Shown piece by piece: positions 31,500 through 41,578 of a stretch of DNA of 64,000 nucleotides (positions are counted from its first letter, which is position 1; each line of letters starts with the position of its first letter). The notes beneath the pieces were generated by a model. The model ran no database searches, was not told the DNA's origin, and saw only the letters and a program-made list of their open reading frames with translations. The stretch spans positions 189,955,700 to 190,019,699 of the forward strand of contig CM022303.1 of the NCBI GenBank assembly GCA_011799875.1, written 5' to 3'. Made by a program: the position numbers and the translations under genes. The stretch is from Thinopyrum elongatum. Taxonomy: Eukaryota; Streptophyta; Magnoliopsida; Poales; Poaceae.

Positions 31500-32224
31500 C
31501 AAGGAAATCGATCAGCAATGGGTTATGTACTTTGACGGGGCTTTTTCGCTGCAAGGCGCCGGTGCTGGCGTGCTGCTTGTCGCACCCACCGGGGAGCACC
31601 TCAAGTACGTAGTCCAAATGCATTTTCCCCGGGAGAGTTCAACCAACAACACTGCAGAATACGAGGGTTTGCTTGCCGGTCTTAGGATCGCGGCAGACCT
31701 TGGTATCAAAAAGCTCGTCATCAAAGGCGATTCACAGCTTGTCGTCAGGCAGGTCAACAAGAACTATCAAAGTCCATTGATGCAAGCCTACGTAGATGAA
31801 GTGAGGAAATTGGAAGAGCGCTTTGACGGTCTCCAAATGGAGCACGTCCCTCGTGCCGAGAACAGTGTTGTTGACGACCTGTCAAAGCGTGCTGCCCTCA
31901 AGTTGCCTGTGGAACCAGGAACTTTTGTGCTCCAATTGATTCAACCATCCGTAGCGCCATTGATGCGGCAAGAAAAAAGAAGGAAGTTGAACTCTGGCCA
32001 GTACTTCCCGGCAGAGCTCCCCGGAGCCACCGGCAAGGAAGTTGCCGAGATCGACACGCCTGCCGGGGAAACAACAGGCTCCGACAGGGTCTCAGGCCCT
32101 CGTTGTCGAGACAAACGTTCCCCCGGCAGAGGAGATGCCTTTAGTCCTACTTGTCGAGCCTCAGGCTCCGGCATGGGCACAGCACATTGTCCATTTCCTT
32201 CAGACAGGTGAACTTCCTGAGTAA
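31500..32224 (+). pseudogene. pol: Element D second (archaeal-type) RNase H and linker to integrase
   Basis: MYFDGAFSLQGAGAGVLLV supplies the first catalytic Asp, NTAEYEGLLAGLRIAADLG the Glu, VIKGDSQLVV the second Asp and NSVVDDLSKRAA the last Asp; all four are intact. This extra type-I RNase H between RT-RH and integrase is diagnostic of Tat-lineage elements. A frameshift lies in about 32065-32110: the first frame ends at 32211, while the correct continuation (AEEMPLVLLVEPQAPAWAQH) is in the next frame. It meets TAA at 32222-32224 before the integrase. Confidence 0.85.
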
Positions 32225-33361
32225 CAAGAAGAAGCGGAGAGAGTAGCCCGTCGGTCTGTTATGTACAAGTTCGTCGATGACATCCTATACAGAAAGAGAC
32301 CAAACGGTGTGAAATTGAAGTGCATTCCTCGGGAGGATGGACTAGAGCTGTTGGCGGAGATACATGGGGGCATGTGTGGCTCTCACATAGGGTCAAGAGC
32401 GCTTGCCGAAAAAGCATTCCAGCAAGGTTTCTTTTGGCCTACCGCCCTCCAGGATGCGACTGCACTAGTAACCAAGTGTGAAGCGTGCCAGTTTCATTCG
32501 AAGAAATTACATCAGCCAGCTCAAGCTCTTCAAACAATCCCTCTCTCCTGGCCATTTTCGGTCTGGGGGCTCGACATACTGGGCCCCTTCCCCCGTGCTA
32601 CTGGGGGCTTTGAGTACTTGTACGTTGCTATCGACAAGTTCACAAAGTGGCCGAAGGTGGAAGCAGTGAGGAAGGTGACAGCGCAGTCGGCTGTCAAGTT
32701 CTTCAAGGGAATTGTTTGCCGTTTCGGTGTGCCTAACAGGATCATCACCGACAACGGCACGCAGTTCACAAGTCGCACCTTCATGCAGTATGTCCAAGAC
32801 CTTGGCGGCAAGATTTGTTTTGCCTCTGTTGCTCACCCGAGAAGCAACGGCCAAGCAGAGAGGCTGAAAAAGTGCGGAAGATGCTGGATTGATGAGTTGC
32901 CGGCGGTTCTTTGGTCAATCAGAACGACACCAAATCGAGCCATCGGCCAGACGCCCTTCGCTTTGGTCTACGGAGCGGAAGCAGTTCTCCCCACAGAACT
33001 CATATACGGATCTCCTCGAGTGCTCGCTTATGATGAGCTCGAGCAAGAGCAACTGCGACAAGATGACGCTGTGCTCCTTGAGGAGAATCGTCTTCAGGCT
33101 GCTGTGCGAGCTGCATGCTACCAGCAAGCTTTGCGCCGCTATCATAGCCGCAAAGTTCATGCCCGAAGCCTTGAGGAAGGCGACCTTGTTCTTCGACGGA
33201 TTCAGTCCGCCAAGAATTCAAACAAGTTGACGCCAAAGTGGGAAGGCCCTTATCGGGTAGTACGAGTCACCAGGCCCGGCGCTGTCCGCCTGGAGACCGA
33301 AGATGGCGTTCCAGTAAGCAATTCCTGGAATATCGAACATCTTCGCAAGTTCTATCCATAG
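32225..33361 (+). CDS. pol: Element D integrase
   Basis: The frame reads EEAERVARRSVMYKFVDDILY, the HHCC zinc region (HGGMCGSHIGSRALAEKAFQ, CEACQFHSKKLH), and the core with WGLDILGPFPRATGG, FGVPNRIITDNGTQFTS and AHPRSNGQAER for D, D, E. Directly after QAER it jumps to LKKCGRCWIDELPAVLWS. Compared with elements C and F about 17 residues are missing, without frame loss. The C-terminal part (FALVYGAEAVLPTEL, PKWEGPYRVVRVTRPGAVRLE) ends SWNIEHLRKFYP at TAG 33359. There is no chromodomain. Confidence 0.9.
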   Translation, partial: QEEAERVARRSVMYKFVDDILYRKRPNGVKLKCIPREDGLELLAEIHGGMCGSHIGSRALAEKAFQQGFFWPTALQDATALVTKCEACQFHSKKLHQPAQALQTIPLSWPFSVWGLDILGPFPRATGGFEYLYVAIDKFTKWPKVEAVRKVTAQSAVKFFKGIVCRFGVPNRIITDNGTQFTSRTFMQYVQDLGGKICFASVAHPRSNGQAERLKKCGRCWIDELPAVLWSIRTTPNRAIGQTPFALVYGAEAVLPTELIYGSPRVLAYDELEQEQLRQDDAVLLEENRLQAAVRAACYQQALRRYHSRKVHARSLEEGDLVLRRIQSAKNSNKLTPKWEGPYRVVRVTRPGAVRLETEDGVPVSNSWNIEHLRKFYP

Positions 33362-33656
33362 GGCGCGGTTGCCGGGGGCTCCCGGCAACCACCCTTTTTG
33401 TACAAGTCTTGCCGGCAAGGCATGTGATCCTTTGTACAAAGCCAGGCGCAGACCCTGAGCACAGATAAATAAATTTAAGTGTTGTACATTTCCTTATTGA
33501 TTCCCATGATTCATATTCATATATGCATGTTTGTCTAAGATGTTGTATGACACCTGATCCCGGTAAGTTCTAATGAACCGCCAAGGTTTCATCCCTTTAT
33601 TTTCTCTTCTTTCTTTTTCTCAAAGACAGAAGGATTCCTCGCGTGCACAGTATGCC

Positions 33657-33677
33657 GGGGGGGGGGGGGGGGGGGGG
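33657..33677 (+). repeat. Homopolymer of 21 G
   Basis: An uninterrupted G run. Its length may be unreliable in assembly. It could form a quadruplex or stall polymerase. Confidence 0.85.
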
Positions 33678-33698
33678 AAGGGACATATGAATACCAGT

Positions 33699-33772
33699 TG
33701 GTGACGTTCGGAATCGATGCTTGCCGGAGGAAGAATGGTGACGTTCGGAATCGATGCTTGCCGGAGGAAGAA
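33699..33772. repeat. 37-bp direct tandem duplication
   Basis: Two adjacent identical units, starting at 33699 and 33736, each containing GTGACGTTCGGAATCGATGC and CTTGCCGG. Confidence 0.9.
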
Positions 33773-34215
33773 CAAAGCCAGAAAGCTAAGTCCTAAAAAC
33801 TTAGAACAAGTTTTTCTTTAATTACCAAGTTATTTCCTTGGACGATTCCGATTCTTGTATGGAAAATCTGCACGCGAAGGAACCCTTGCTGTAATCGGTT
33901 GCGCCCTTATTTTGTTTCGAGTTCGCTCAACGATTTAAGTGGCTGCACTGAGAACACCAAGGAGTCTTGCCGGCCACTGCGCCTCCGGCAGGCTGCTGAA
34001 GTCCCGCACACAGCGCTCGCGGCAGGTTGCGCGCCGGCAGGTTTTTCAGTAAGCGTAGGATGAACTCCATACATAAAGGGATCAGACAAGGAAAGTAGCA
34101 AGCATGAGCCTAAACATTGTCAGATTATATTGCATCCATGAGTTGCCGCAGTTCTAACTTGAGACTTAATTGTCTTTTACATGAGATGATGGCGGCAAGG
34201 ATAAAAGAGAAGCAC

Positions 34216-37200
34216 TCAATCCCTGCGCTGGCCTTCGATCCTTTTGATGGAGTCCACCTTCTCAAGGATTGGCGCGATGCACTTTTCAAGCGCCTCAACA
34301 TCTGCATCCTTTGGCAGATGGCCGAGTGCGCTGGAGAGGTCGATGCCGGGATTGCTGTGCACCACCTTGATGAGCACCTTGCGAAGGACAGCCCGGCAAA
34401 GCCGGCGAGTCTCGTTCGCCAGTTGGGTCGCCCGGCTGGACTGGAGCGCCCTCAACGCGTTGATGATGCTTTCAAAGAACATCGTCAACCTGGCACTTGG
34501 AGATATTCTTTCCTCGGAAGAATATCTGAAGTTCGACAAGCCCATGGTTGACAGTTCTGCGGTAAGCTTCTCCGCGGCAGTGATGAGACGGCCAGTCGAG
34601 ATCTCCACTCCCTTCTCGTACTCGTTTTGGGCAGCGGCGGCGCTCTTGAGCAGGTTCCTCTCTCCTTGGAGATCCTTGAGTAGAGCCTTCTCACGGGCCT
34701 TGCCGGCCTCGAGAGACTTCTGCAGCGTGGTCAGCTTCATCTCCAGAACTGCAATACTATCAGCTGCGCAGGAGAGCTGCTTGGTCTTGTCAGACAGGGC
34801 AACTTGCATCTCCGCCAAGGAGTGGAGGGTTTTTTCCCTGTCCTCCTTGAGCGTCAAGAGCTCCTTGCCGTGCTCTTCGAGATCTGTTTCCAGCCTCTTC
34901 ACTTTGTCGCTCAGCTCATTCTTGGCGGCCTCTGCAGCTTCGGCAGCATCGACGGCCTCCTTGAGCTTGCCGGCATGACTTGCAGTTAGAGCTTCGAGCG
35001 CCTCCTTGTGCTTCTGCTCCAGCTCCTGGGTCCGCCGCGCGACAAGATTTTCAATATCCTCATCCTTGCTGCGAAGCTTGGCGGCGAGCGCCTGCTCGCG
35101 TGCGGTGAGATCTTCTTCGTAAGCATCAAGAGCAACGCGGCGCCCCATCAGGAGAGCATCTTCGGCAGCAATCCTTTGAACAGCTTCATCATGTGCCTTC
35201 TCCATATCTGATTGCTTCAGGAGGATCTCATTCCATTGCTGGCTCACTTGTTCTCGGCCGGCAACCAGCTCTTGGAGGGCCTCGGCGTGCCAGATTTGCA
35301 TTTGTGCGACGCGCCTTTGAAAATCCGCTTCGGCTGCCTCAACAACTGCCATTCTGGAGTCCGCCTTCTCTTTTCGGGCACGATGGAGAGCCTGGAGTTT
35401 GCGGAAGTTCTCGCCCATGGCCTGAAGGAGCTGATCCTCTTCAGACTTGCCACTGCTAGCGCTGGGATCGTCAACGACTTCGAGCCCGGCAGCGGCAATA
35501 ATTTCCTCGAAAATTTCTCCTTCGGCTGGTGCCTCGGTGCTTGCCGTCCCTGGCAAGTTGATGAATAGATTCTCGCCAACCTTGAGATACTTGCTGGATG
35601 AGGGGTCTTCAGATGTTGATGGCTGGTCTTCAGTGGCCGCCTCACCAGTGACAGGGGGCTCTGTGGCCGATGCAGCGCCTGGCGCTCCTGCGGCAGGAGT
35701 GCTATCAGTGCGGTCCTCGACCTCCCTGTCGCCCTCTTCAGCAGGTTCTTCGGCGATTTCCTTTTGTGCTGTCTTGGCGGCCTCCCCGTCAAGAGCATCA
35801 CCAGCCCCGGCAACGTCATCCTTGGTGGCCTCGCTGGCAGTGATCCTGTCCGCTTCGGCGGCGGCATCCCTGGCGGTCTCCTCGATGACGGCGTCGACGT
35901 CCATATGTTCCATCACAGGGAACTCTGAAGGGCGAAGGAGGAAGACAGAATAAGATCAAGTTTTGGATTTTGAAGTGACTAAAGATAAAGAGATAAGAGG
36001 AAAAGAATAACAAGCACTCTGAGGCGATCGAGTACCTGCGTCGGGCTGTCGAGAGGTGGCTTCGCCTCTCCCGGCAACTCCGGTTGCCGGAGGTGGGTTG
36101 CCGGAGTCCGTGCTTGTCGGCTCCTCCTCAATCCGGACGGGCTCGTCGGTAGGATCTCTTGCCGGGGATGTGCTTGTGGGCGGAGCGGTCGATGAAGGAG
36201 GCACAATGGGGATATCTTCTCCTTGTTGCTGTACTTCTCCTGCGAACCCAAAGATATCAGCGGCAAGAATGAAAGCCTCGGCACCAGCCAGCAGAAAAAG
36301 GGACGATGAACTTACGCTGGGGGCTGTGCTGGGGGCTGTGTTGAGGACTGGACTCCGGGCTGACAACGATAGTTACCGGCACGCTCGTGGAGCCCGCCGG
36401 GGGCTCGTCGCCCGTAGAAGTCCTTGACCTCTTCGCCATCCTCTCCAGCAAGGTTTCTGTGTCACTACAGAAACAATACAAGCAAGTCAGTAAGATTGAT
36501 GCGAATTGGAAGGTAGAAGCTGTGGCAAATACTCACTCTTCTTCCTCTTGCTCTGGACTAAAGCCGGAGATGTCGAAGTCGACCTCCGTTGCGGTGTCTG
36601 AGTGGGGAGGCGGAGAAGGGGTCCTAGGCCGCTTGGCTGTGGCAGGCGCTGGGGCAGCCTCCGGCGCGGTAGTACGAGACCCTCCTGCCACCCTAGCAGT
36701 GGTCGCTGGTGTGGGCCTCGCGCGCCGCGCGGGCTGTTGACGAGCCCCCTGCCGCGGTCCAGTCTTGCCGGCCACTTTCTTGCCGGGGGATTCGCCGCTC
36801 GAAGTAGGCTGGCTTGCCGGGATGCCTGATGCAGCTTTCCGAAGGACACGCTTTGTCTTCTTCGGGGGCGAGGGCTCTTCTCGCGTCCCCTCTTCAGCCG
36901 TGTCTTCGCCGGATGAGCTCTCAGCGGCTGCGCCGCCTTCTTCCCCGGCAACCTTGTTCTCCTCAGCGGGCTTTGCCTCCACTACTACCTCTGCGTCGCT
37001 GGCTTCCCACTCTGTGAAGCCAACGCTGCCGGCCTCCACGGCAAGATTCGCCTCCTCCACTCTGGTAGCGATGTAGGCTACCTCCTGATCAGTGGTGGCG
37101 CGGATAAGATCTGACTCTTGCTGGACAGGCTTCTTCGTCAAATTGTCAAAGAACTTCTGCGCTTCTTCCTCGCTTGGCTCGACCCAGGTCGGGTCAAGGC

Positions 37201-38257
37201 CGTGGGCGTTGAACATCGGCAAGAAGGCAATGATTGACCCCAAGGCAGAGTTGTTGCACAAGGGGACGATCCTTGCCGGCAGCCGATGCTTGTCTTCGCG
37301 CTGGAATAACTTTTGGCAGAGAGCGCCAAGCTGCATAGCGGTCAGATTGTTGTTCAGCCCGGGGCGCAGTCTCATGACATCTGCCGCGTTCTTGTACTCC
37401 TAGACTGGACTCCCTCTGTTCTGCAGAGGGGCGATGCGGCGGCGGAGAAAGTCGAAGCCGATCATCTCCATTGTCAGCCCGGCAGCCTTCAAGCGAAGGA
37501 TCCTGGTAGTGGCGATTGTGAGTTTCTCGTCTTCTACGGCGAGATCGCCCCAATCCTTGCCGCGGACCACCTTCTGTCGCCGGGGATGACAAAAAGGATG
37601 AGGATCTGCTTCCTGGATCCAGCACCATTCGGCCCGCCACTCGTCCCACTTTTCGCGGTAAACTCCCTCTGGGTATATCTCTTTGTTCCAAGCCCTTGGA
37701 ATCCAGGCAATAGATCTAGAGAGAGCCTCTCCTTTTTGGATACGAGGGTAGAAATAATGGCGGAAAAGAGCAGAATTGGGGATCACGCCAGCGAAATTCT
37801 CACAGAGATGGGCAAAGATAGACATGCAAAATACGGCATTCGGCGTGAAATCAAGAAGGCGGAAGCCGTATGTGTACATGATGTCATTGAAGAAATCGGA
37901 AAAGGGGGGACAGAGCCCGCAATAGAAATATGCAGTGAAGAAGGGGTATCTGTCCAATCCACCTTTGGAGCAAGCACCTGGGATTACGCGTGTGGCGGGG
38001 TGAGCTTGCGTTCCCTTCGCCCACATGCATTGGTATCGCCCCTTCAAAGTTTCGGCGTCGAGCGTCGGAGGGAAGACGACAAGCCTCTTCCGCATCTTCA
38101 CCAGTTCGCTCTCCGGAACTTCGGCTTTCGCCTCCTTGTCCGTGCCCTTGCCTTTGCTAGCCTTGGGCAGCATGGCGACTGTGAGGACGGAAGCAGGGGG
38201 CGGAGCGAGCGCGGGAGCAGCAGGCAGAAGAGGAAAAAGCTTTCGCTCTGAGCTCAA
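34216..38257 (-). pseudogene. Element D antisense four-exon gene (Transposase_28-like plus long coiled coil)
   Basis: Exons on the minus strand are 38257-36537, 36464-36316, 36239-36036 and 35924-34216. Introns are 72, 76 and 111 bp with GTGAGT/GTAG, GTAAGT/GCAG and GTACTC/TCAG ends; the junction phases (2, 1, 1) fit and the summed CDS is 3783 nt (about 1260 aa). Exon 1 holds a domain resembling the Putative gypsy type transposon family (PF04195): RYPFFTAYFYCGLCPPFSDF, LDFTPNAVFCMSIFAHLCENF, RHYFYPR, EWRAEWCWIQ. It ends in an acidic/basic tail. Exons 2-3 are Ser/Pro-rich. Exon 4 is a heptad-rich coiled coil with a C-terminal globular part (MFFESIINALRALQSSRATQ). One TAG (37400-37402) interrupts exon 1. 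Antisense ORFs are known in Tat elements; the splicing pattern and function here are my inference. Confidence 0.82.
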
Positions 38258-38579
38258 GAAGAGGAAGGTGATGGCGATGGCCAGATTGGGAAGAAGAGGG
38301 GGGTAAATAGGTTTGTGCCTCCACGACTTCTCCTTTTTTATGGGGAAGGAGCGGGGCCGCCTTGTTTATCCCACAATATGAATGCGCCTCTATAGGCGCG
38401 AGACAGTTTGCAGCCTTTTTGGCACGCTTCCCACGTCGCGCGCTCCGTGCGCGTAGTGGGGGGCATAGTAAAACGAGATATTTACGAGCAGTTAATTCCC
38501 TGCCACGCGTGCCCGTGCACTGTTTGGGACTAGCCCAACAACGCCTCACACTCGTGTATGGCCTAGGCCCGGGGGCTCC
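38258..38579 (-). promoter_or_regulatory. Presumed promoter region of the antisense gene, and polypurine tract
   Basis: These 322 bp separate the antisense start codon from the 3' LTR. On the minus strand a weak TATA-like TAAAAAAG lies near 38333-38340, about 80 bp before the ATG. On the plus strand the polypurine-like GGCCCGGGGGCTCC (about 38566-38579) abuts the LTR as the plus-strand primer. The promoter call is weak; the polypurine call is firmer. Confidence 0.4.
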
Positions 38580-39417
38580 TGTCGGTGTACTAAGTATTGG
38601 GCCACTAGTACCCCGTACTTGTGCACGGGCAGTTGTAGCCATCCTTGCGGCAAGGCTTGCCGGGATCAGCTCGAGGTCTATTCAAGCCATCAAGGAAATC
38701 ATCAAGTCAGAGATCTAAGGATCAGCAGATAAGCAAGACTGAAATCCGAAGGCCAGCCTCCCCGGCAAGATCCTTGCTGGGATGGCCTTTGGGGCCCGGC
38801 AAGGCTTGGCGTTCGGCAAGGCTTGGCGCCCGGCAAGATTCGGCGCCTGGCGAGATTCTACTACTGTGCCACCGCTTCGGCACAGTAACGTGCCTGACAT
38901 TCTGGGTCCTTCTCTGGATGCGTGGCAACGCGCCAGTGGAGGAGAGCTTAAGCGGTGCTGATGGGATGGCCCATTTTTCCATCCCCAAGAAAGTGAGGAC
39001 ACCTAAACGGACACCTCACGGTGCATTAAATGCACTTGTCCTAATCCGTCAGGGGTTAGGTATGATACCCTGTAGCTACTTTACACCTCAATGTATATAC
39101 ATTTTGCCACTGTGGAGACCCCTTTGAGCATATAAAAGGAGGCCCAAGGCAACTGCTACGGGGGAGGAGAACTTCTGGCCCGTTCTGCATGCGTAGCTGC
39201 TCTTTGAACGTACTGTTCATCGCGAGCACTCCTGAAGGCTGGGCTCAAGAACATCAATAAGAACACAAAGCAGGAGTAGGGTTTTACGCTGATCAGCGGC
39301 CCGAACCTGGGTAAAAACCTCACGCGTCGATCACTGGTTCTGCTCTTTGCGTGTACCTCTCCCCCCGCCGAATCGTAAAGGGGTCTCTCGGGGCCCCATA
39401 GGTGTCGTGCCCCGACA
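38580..39417 (+). repeat. Element D 3' LTR (838 bp)
   Basis: Same length and ends as the 5' LTR, with 11 mismatches by eye (nine transitions, two transversions) and no indel. The TATA box is at 39131-39138. Confidence 0.96.
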
Positions 39418-39422
39418 GCCGC

Positions 39423-40515
39423 CGTCTCCAGGCGGAACTTGGGCAGGAGCACTTTTGCCCTCCGGCGGAGCGATTCTGCCGGAGGAACTTCCCTCCGGGA
39501 GGGGGAAATCGAAGCCATTGTCATCACAAACAACCCTCTCATCTTTGGGAGGCCAATCTTCATCAACATGTTCAACAACACCATCTCATATCTAAACCCT
39601 GGTTCATGTCTTGTGTTCAATCTTTGTACGGAACCTCAGATTGGTACCTGTGGGTGACTAGTGGTGTTGATTACATCTTGTAATTGATGCTAGATGGTTT
39701 ATTTGGTGAAAGATTATATGTTCAGATCCATTATGCTATTTAATACCCCTATGATCTTGAGAATGAATATTATTTGTCAGTAGTTACTTTTGTTCTTGAG
39801 GCCACTGGAGAAGTCATGTTACACTTAATCATGTGAATTTGATATTCGTTCGATATTTTGATGGTATGTATGTTGTTATTCCCTTAGTGATGTTATGTGA
39901 ACGTCGACTACATGACACTTCACCATCTTTGGGCCTAAGGGAATGCATTGTGGAGTAGTTATTAGATGATGGGTTGCTAGAGTGACAGAAGCTTAAACCC
40001 TAGTTTATGTGCTATTTCGTAAGGCGCTGATTTGGATCCATATGTTTAATGCTATGGTTAGATTTTATCTTAATACTTTTCTCGTAGTTGCAGATGCTGG
40101 CGAGGGGGTTAATCATAAGTGGGAGGCTTGTTCAAGTAATAACAGCACCCACGCACCGGTTCACCCACATACCATATTATCAAAGTAGCGAACGCGAATC
40201 AAACCAACATGATGAAAGTGACTAGATGAAATTCCCGTGTGCCCTCAAGAATGCTTTCCTTATTATAAGAGATCGTTTTGGCCTATCCTTTGCTACAAAA
40301 AGGATTGGGATACCTTGCTGCACTTTATTTACCGTTACCGTTACTTGCTCTTTACAAATTATCTTGCTATCAAACTATCTGTTACCTACACTTTTAGTGC
40401 TTGCAGAAATTACCTTGCTGAAAATCGCTTGTCATTTCCTTCTGCTCCTCGTTGGGTTCGACACTCTTACTTATCAAAAGGACTACAATTGATCCCCTAT
40501 ACTTGTGGGTCATCA
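39423..40515 (+). repeat. Sabrina-2 5' LTR, part 2
   Basis: Resumes after the GCCGC duplication with CGTCTCCAGGCGGAACTTGG and ends CTTGTGGGTCATCA. It matches 49694-50786 of the 3' LTR. Confidence 0.93.
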
Positions 40516-40526
40516 AGACTCTTTTC

Positions 40527-40544
40527 TGGCACCATTGTCGGGGA
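40527..40544 (+). promoter_or_regulatory. Sabrina-2 primer-binding site
   Basis: TGGCACCATTGTCGGGGA, a diverged version of TGGCGCCGTTGCCGGGGA complementary to tRNA-Asp. Sabrina-3 has TAGCGCCGTTTCCGGGGA at 52923. Confidence 0.7.
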
Positions 40545-40621
40545 GTGAAGCGCTCTTGGTAAGTGGAAATCGGTAAGGAAAAATTTATATTACGTGCTGA
40601 AATTTATTGTCACTTGTTACT

Positions 40622-41578
40622 ATGGAAAACAATCCTTTGAGGGGTTTGTTGGGGGTATCTTCACCTCGACCAAAAACACAAAGAGTTGCCCCTCAACCTA
40701 CTGCACCTACTGAAAATATTAGCTATGAAATTCCTTCGGGTATGATAGAGCAACTGCTAGCTCATCCTTATGCAGGAGACGGAACCAAGCATCCCGATAT
40801 GCATTTGATACATGTGGATGAAATTTGTGGATTATTTAAGCTTGCAGGTTTACCCGGAGATGAAGTTAAGAAGAAGTTTTCCCTTTATCTTTGGTGGGAA
40901 GGGGGGGGGGAAGCATTGACATGGTATAGTCTACGTGATGATATTGGATCATGGAACAAGAATCAACTGAAATTGGAATTTCACCAAAAGTTTTATCCTA
41001 TGCATCTAGTTCATCGTGATCGGAATTATATATATAATTTTTGGCCTCGTGAAGGAGAAAGTATCGCTCTAGCTTGGGGGAGGCTTAAGTCAATGTTATA
41101 TTCATGCCCCAATCATGAGCTCTCAAGAGAAATTATCATTTAGAATTTTTATGCTTGGCTTTCTCGTAATGATCAATCCATGCTCGATACTTCTTCTGCT
41201 GGTTCTTTTATGAAGAAGACTATTGAATTCAGGTGGGATCTTTTGGAAAGAATTAAACACAACTTTGAAGATTGGGAACTTGACGAAGGTAAAGAGTCAG
41301 GTATTAAGCTTGAGTTTGATTGTGTTAAATCTTTTGTGGATACCGATACTTTTCACAAGTTTAGCACTAAATATGGACTTGACTCTGAGATAGTAGCCTC
41401 TTTTTGTGAATCATTTGCTACTCATGTTGATCCCCCTAAGGAGAAGTGGTTTAAATATCATCCCCCTATTAAAGAAGAAATTAAAGGACCGGTTATAGTT
41501 AAAGATGAAACTATCATTTATCATGTTGATCCAGTAGTTCCTACTGCTTATATTGAAAAAAAAACCTTTCCCTGTTAG
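40622..41578 (+). pseudogene. gag: Sabrina-2 gag
   Basis: It starts MENNPLRGLLGVSSPRP at ATG 40622. The capsid part contains DMHLIHVDEICGLFKLAG, LKLEFHQKFYPMHLVHRDRN and EGESIALAWGRLKSML. A TAG at 41141-41143 replaces a CAG seen in Sabrina-3 (a C to T change). The frame then continues SMLDTSSAGSFMKKTIEFRW, LEFDCVKSF, KYGLDSEIVASF to an A9 run near 41558. One extra base there throws it out of frame to a stop at 41578. A G10 run near 40900 inserts a Gly stretch (EGGGEA). No zinc knuckle is recognised. Confidence 0.85.

Larger units (their letters stand above)
33362..34215. other. Element D spacer between pol and the antisense gene
   Basis: No gene is seen. It holds GTCTTGCCGGCAAGGC (a full palindrome of the octamer) near 33407, a run of 21 G at 33657-33677, and a 37-bp tandem duplication at 33699-33772. 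The antisense gene must terminate its transcript here. Confidence 0.6.
26139..39417 (+). mobile_element. Element D: complete Tat-lineage Ty3/gypsy with antisense gene, TSD GCCGC
   Basis: Both LTRs are 838 bp (26139-26976 and 38580-39417) with TGTCGG/CCGACA ends, and the element is flanked by GCCGC (26134-26138, 39418-39422). I count 11 LTR mismatches (1.3%), so it inserted about 0.5 million years ago at 1.3e-8 per site per year. Order: LTR, PBS, gag-protease, RT, RNase H, second RNase H, integrase, spacer, antisense four-exon gene, polypurine tract, LTR. At 13.3 kb it is a large element. The octamer CCGGCAAG/CTTGCCGG recurs throughout. Confidence 0.96.

Noticed and set aside
34244..34978. A long plus-strand frame opposite the coiled-coil exon
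   Set aside because: The Ser/Ala-rich reading is the mirror of Glu/Leu-rich heptads; the minus strand has the splice sites and domain structure.
38645..39127. A 160-codon plus-strand frame, with a near-identical partner at 26216-26686
   Set aside because: Both lie inside the LTRs of element D at the same position; they are LTR sequence, not a duplicated gene.
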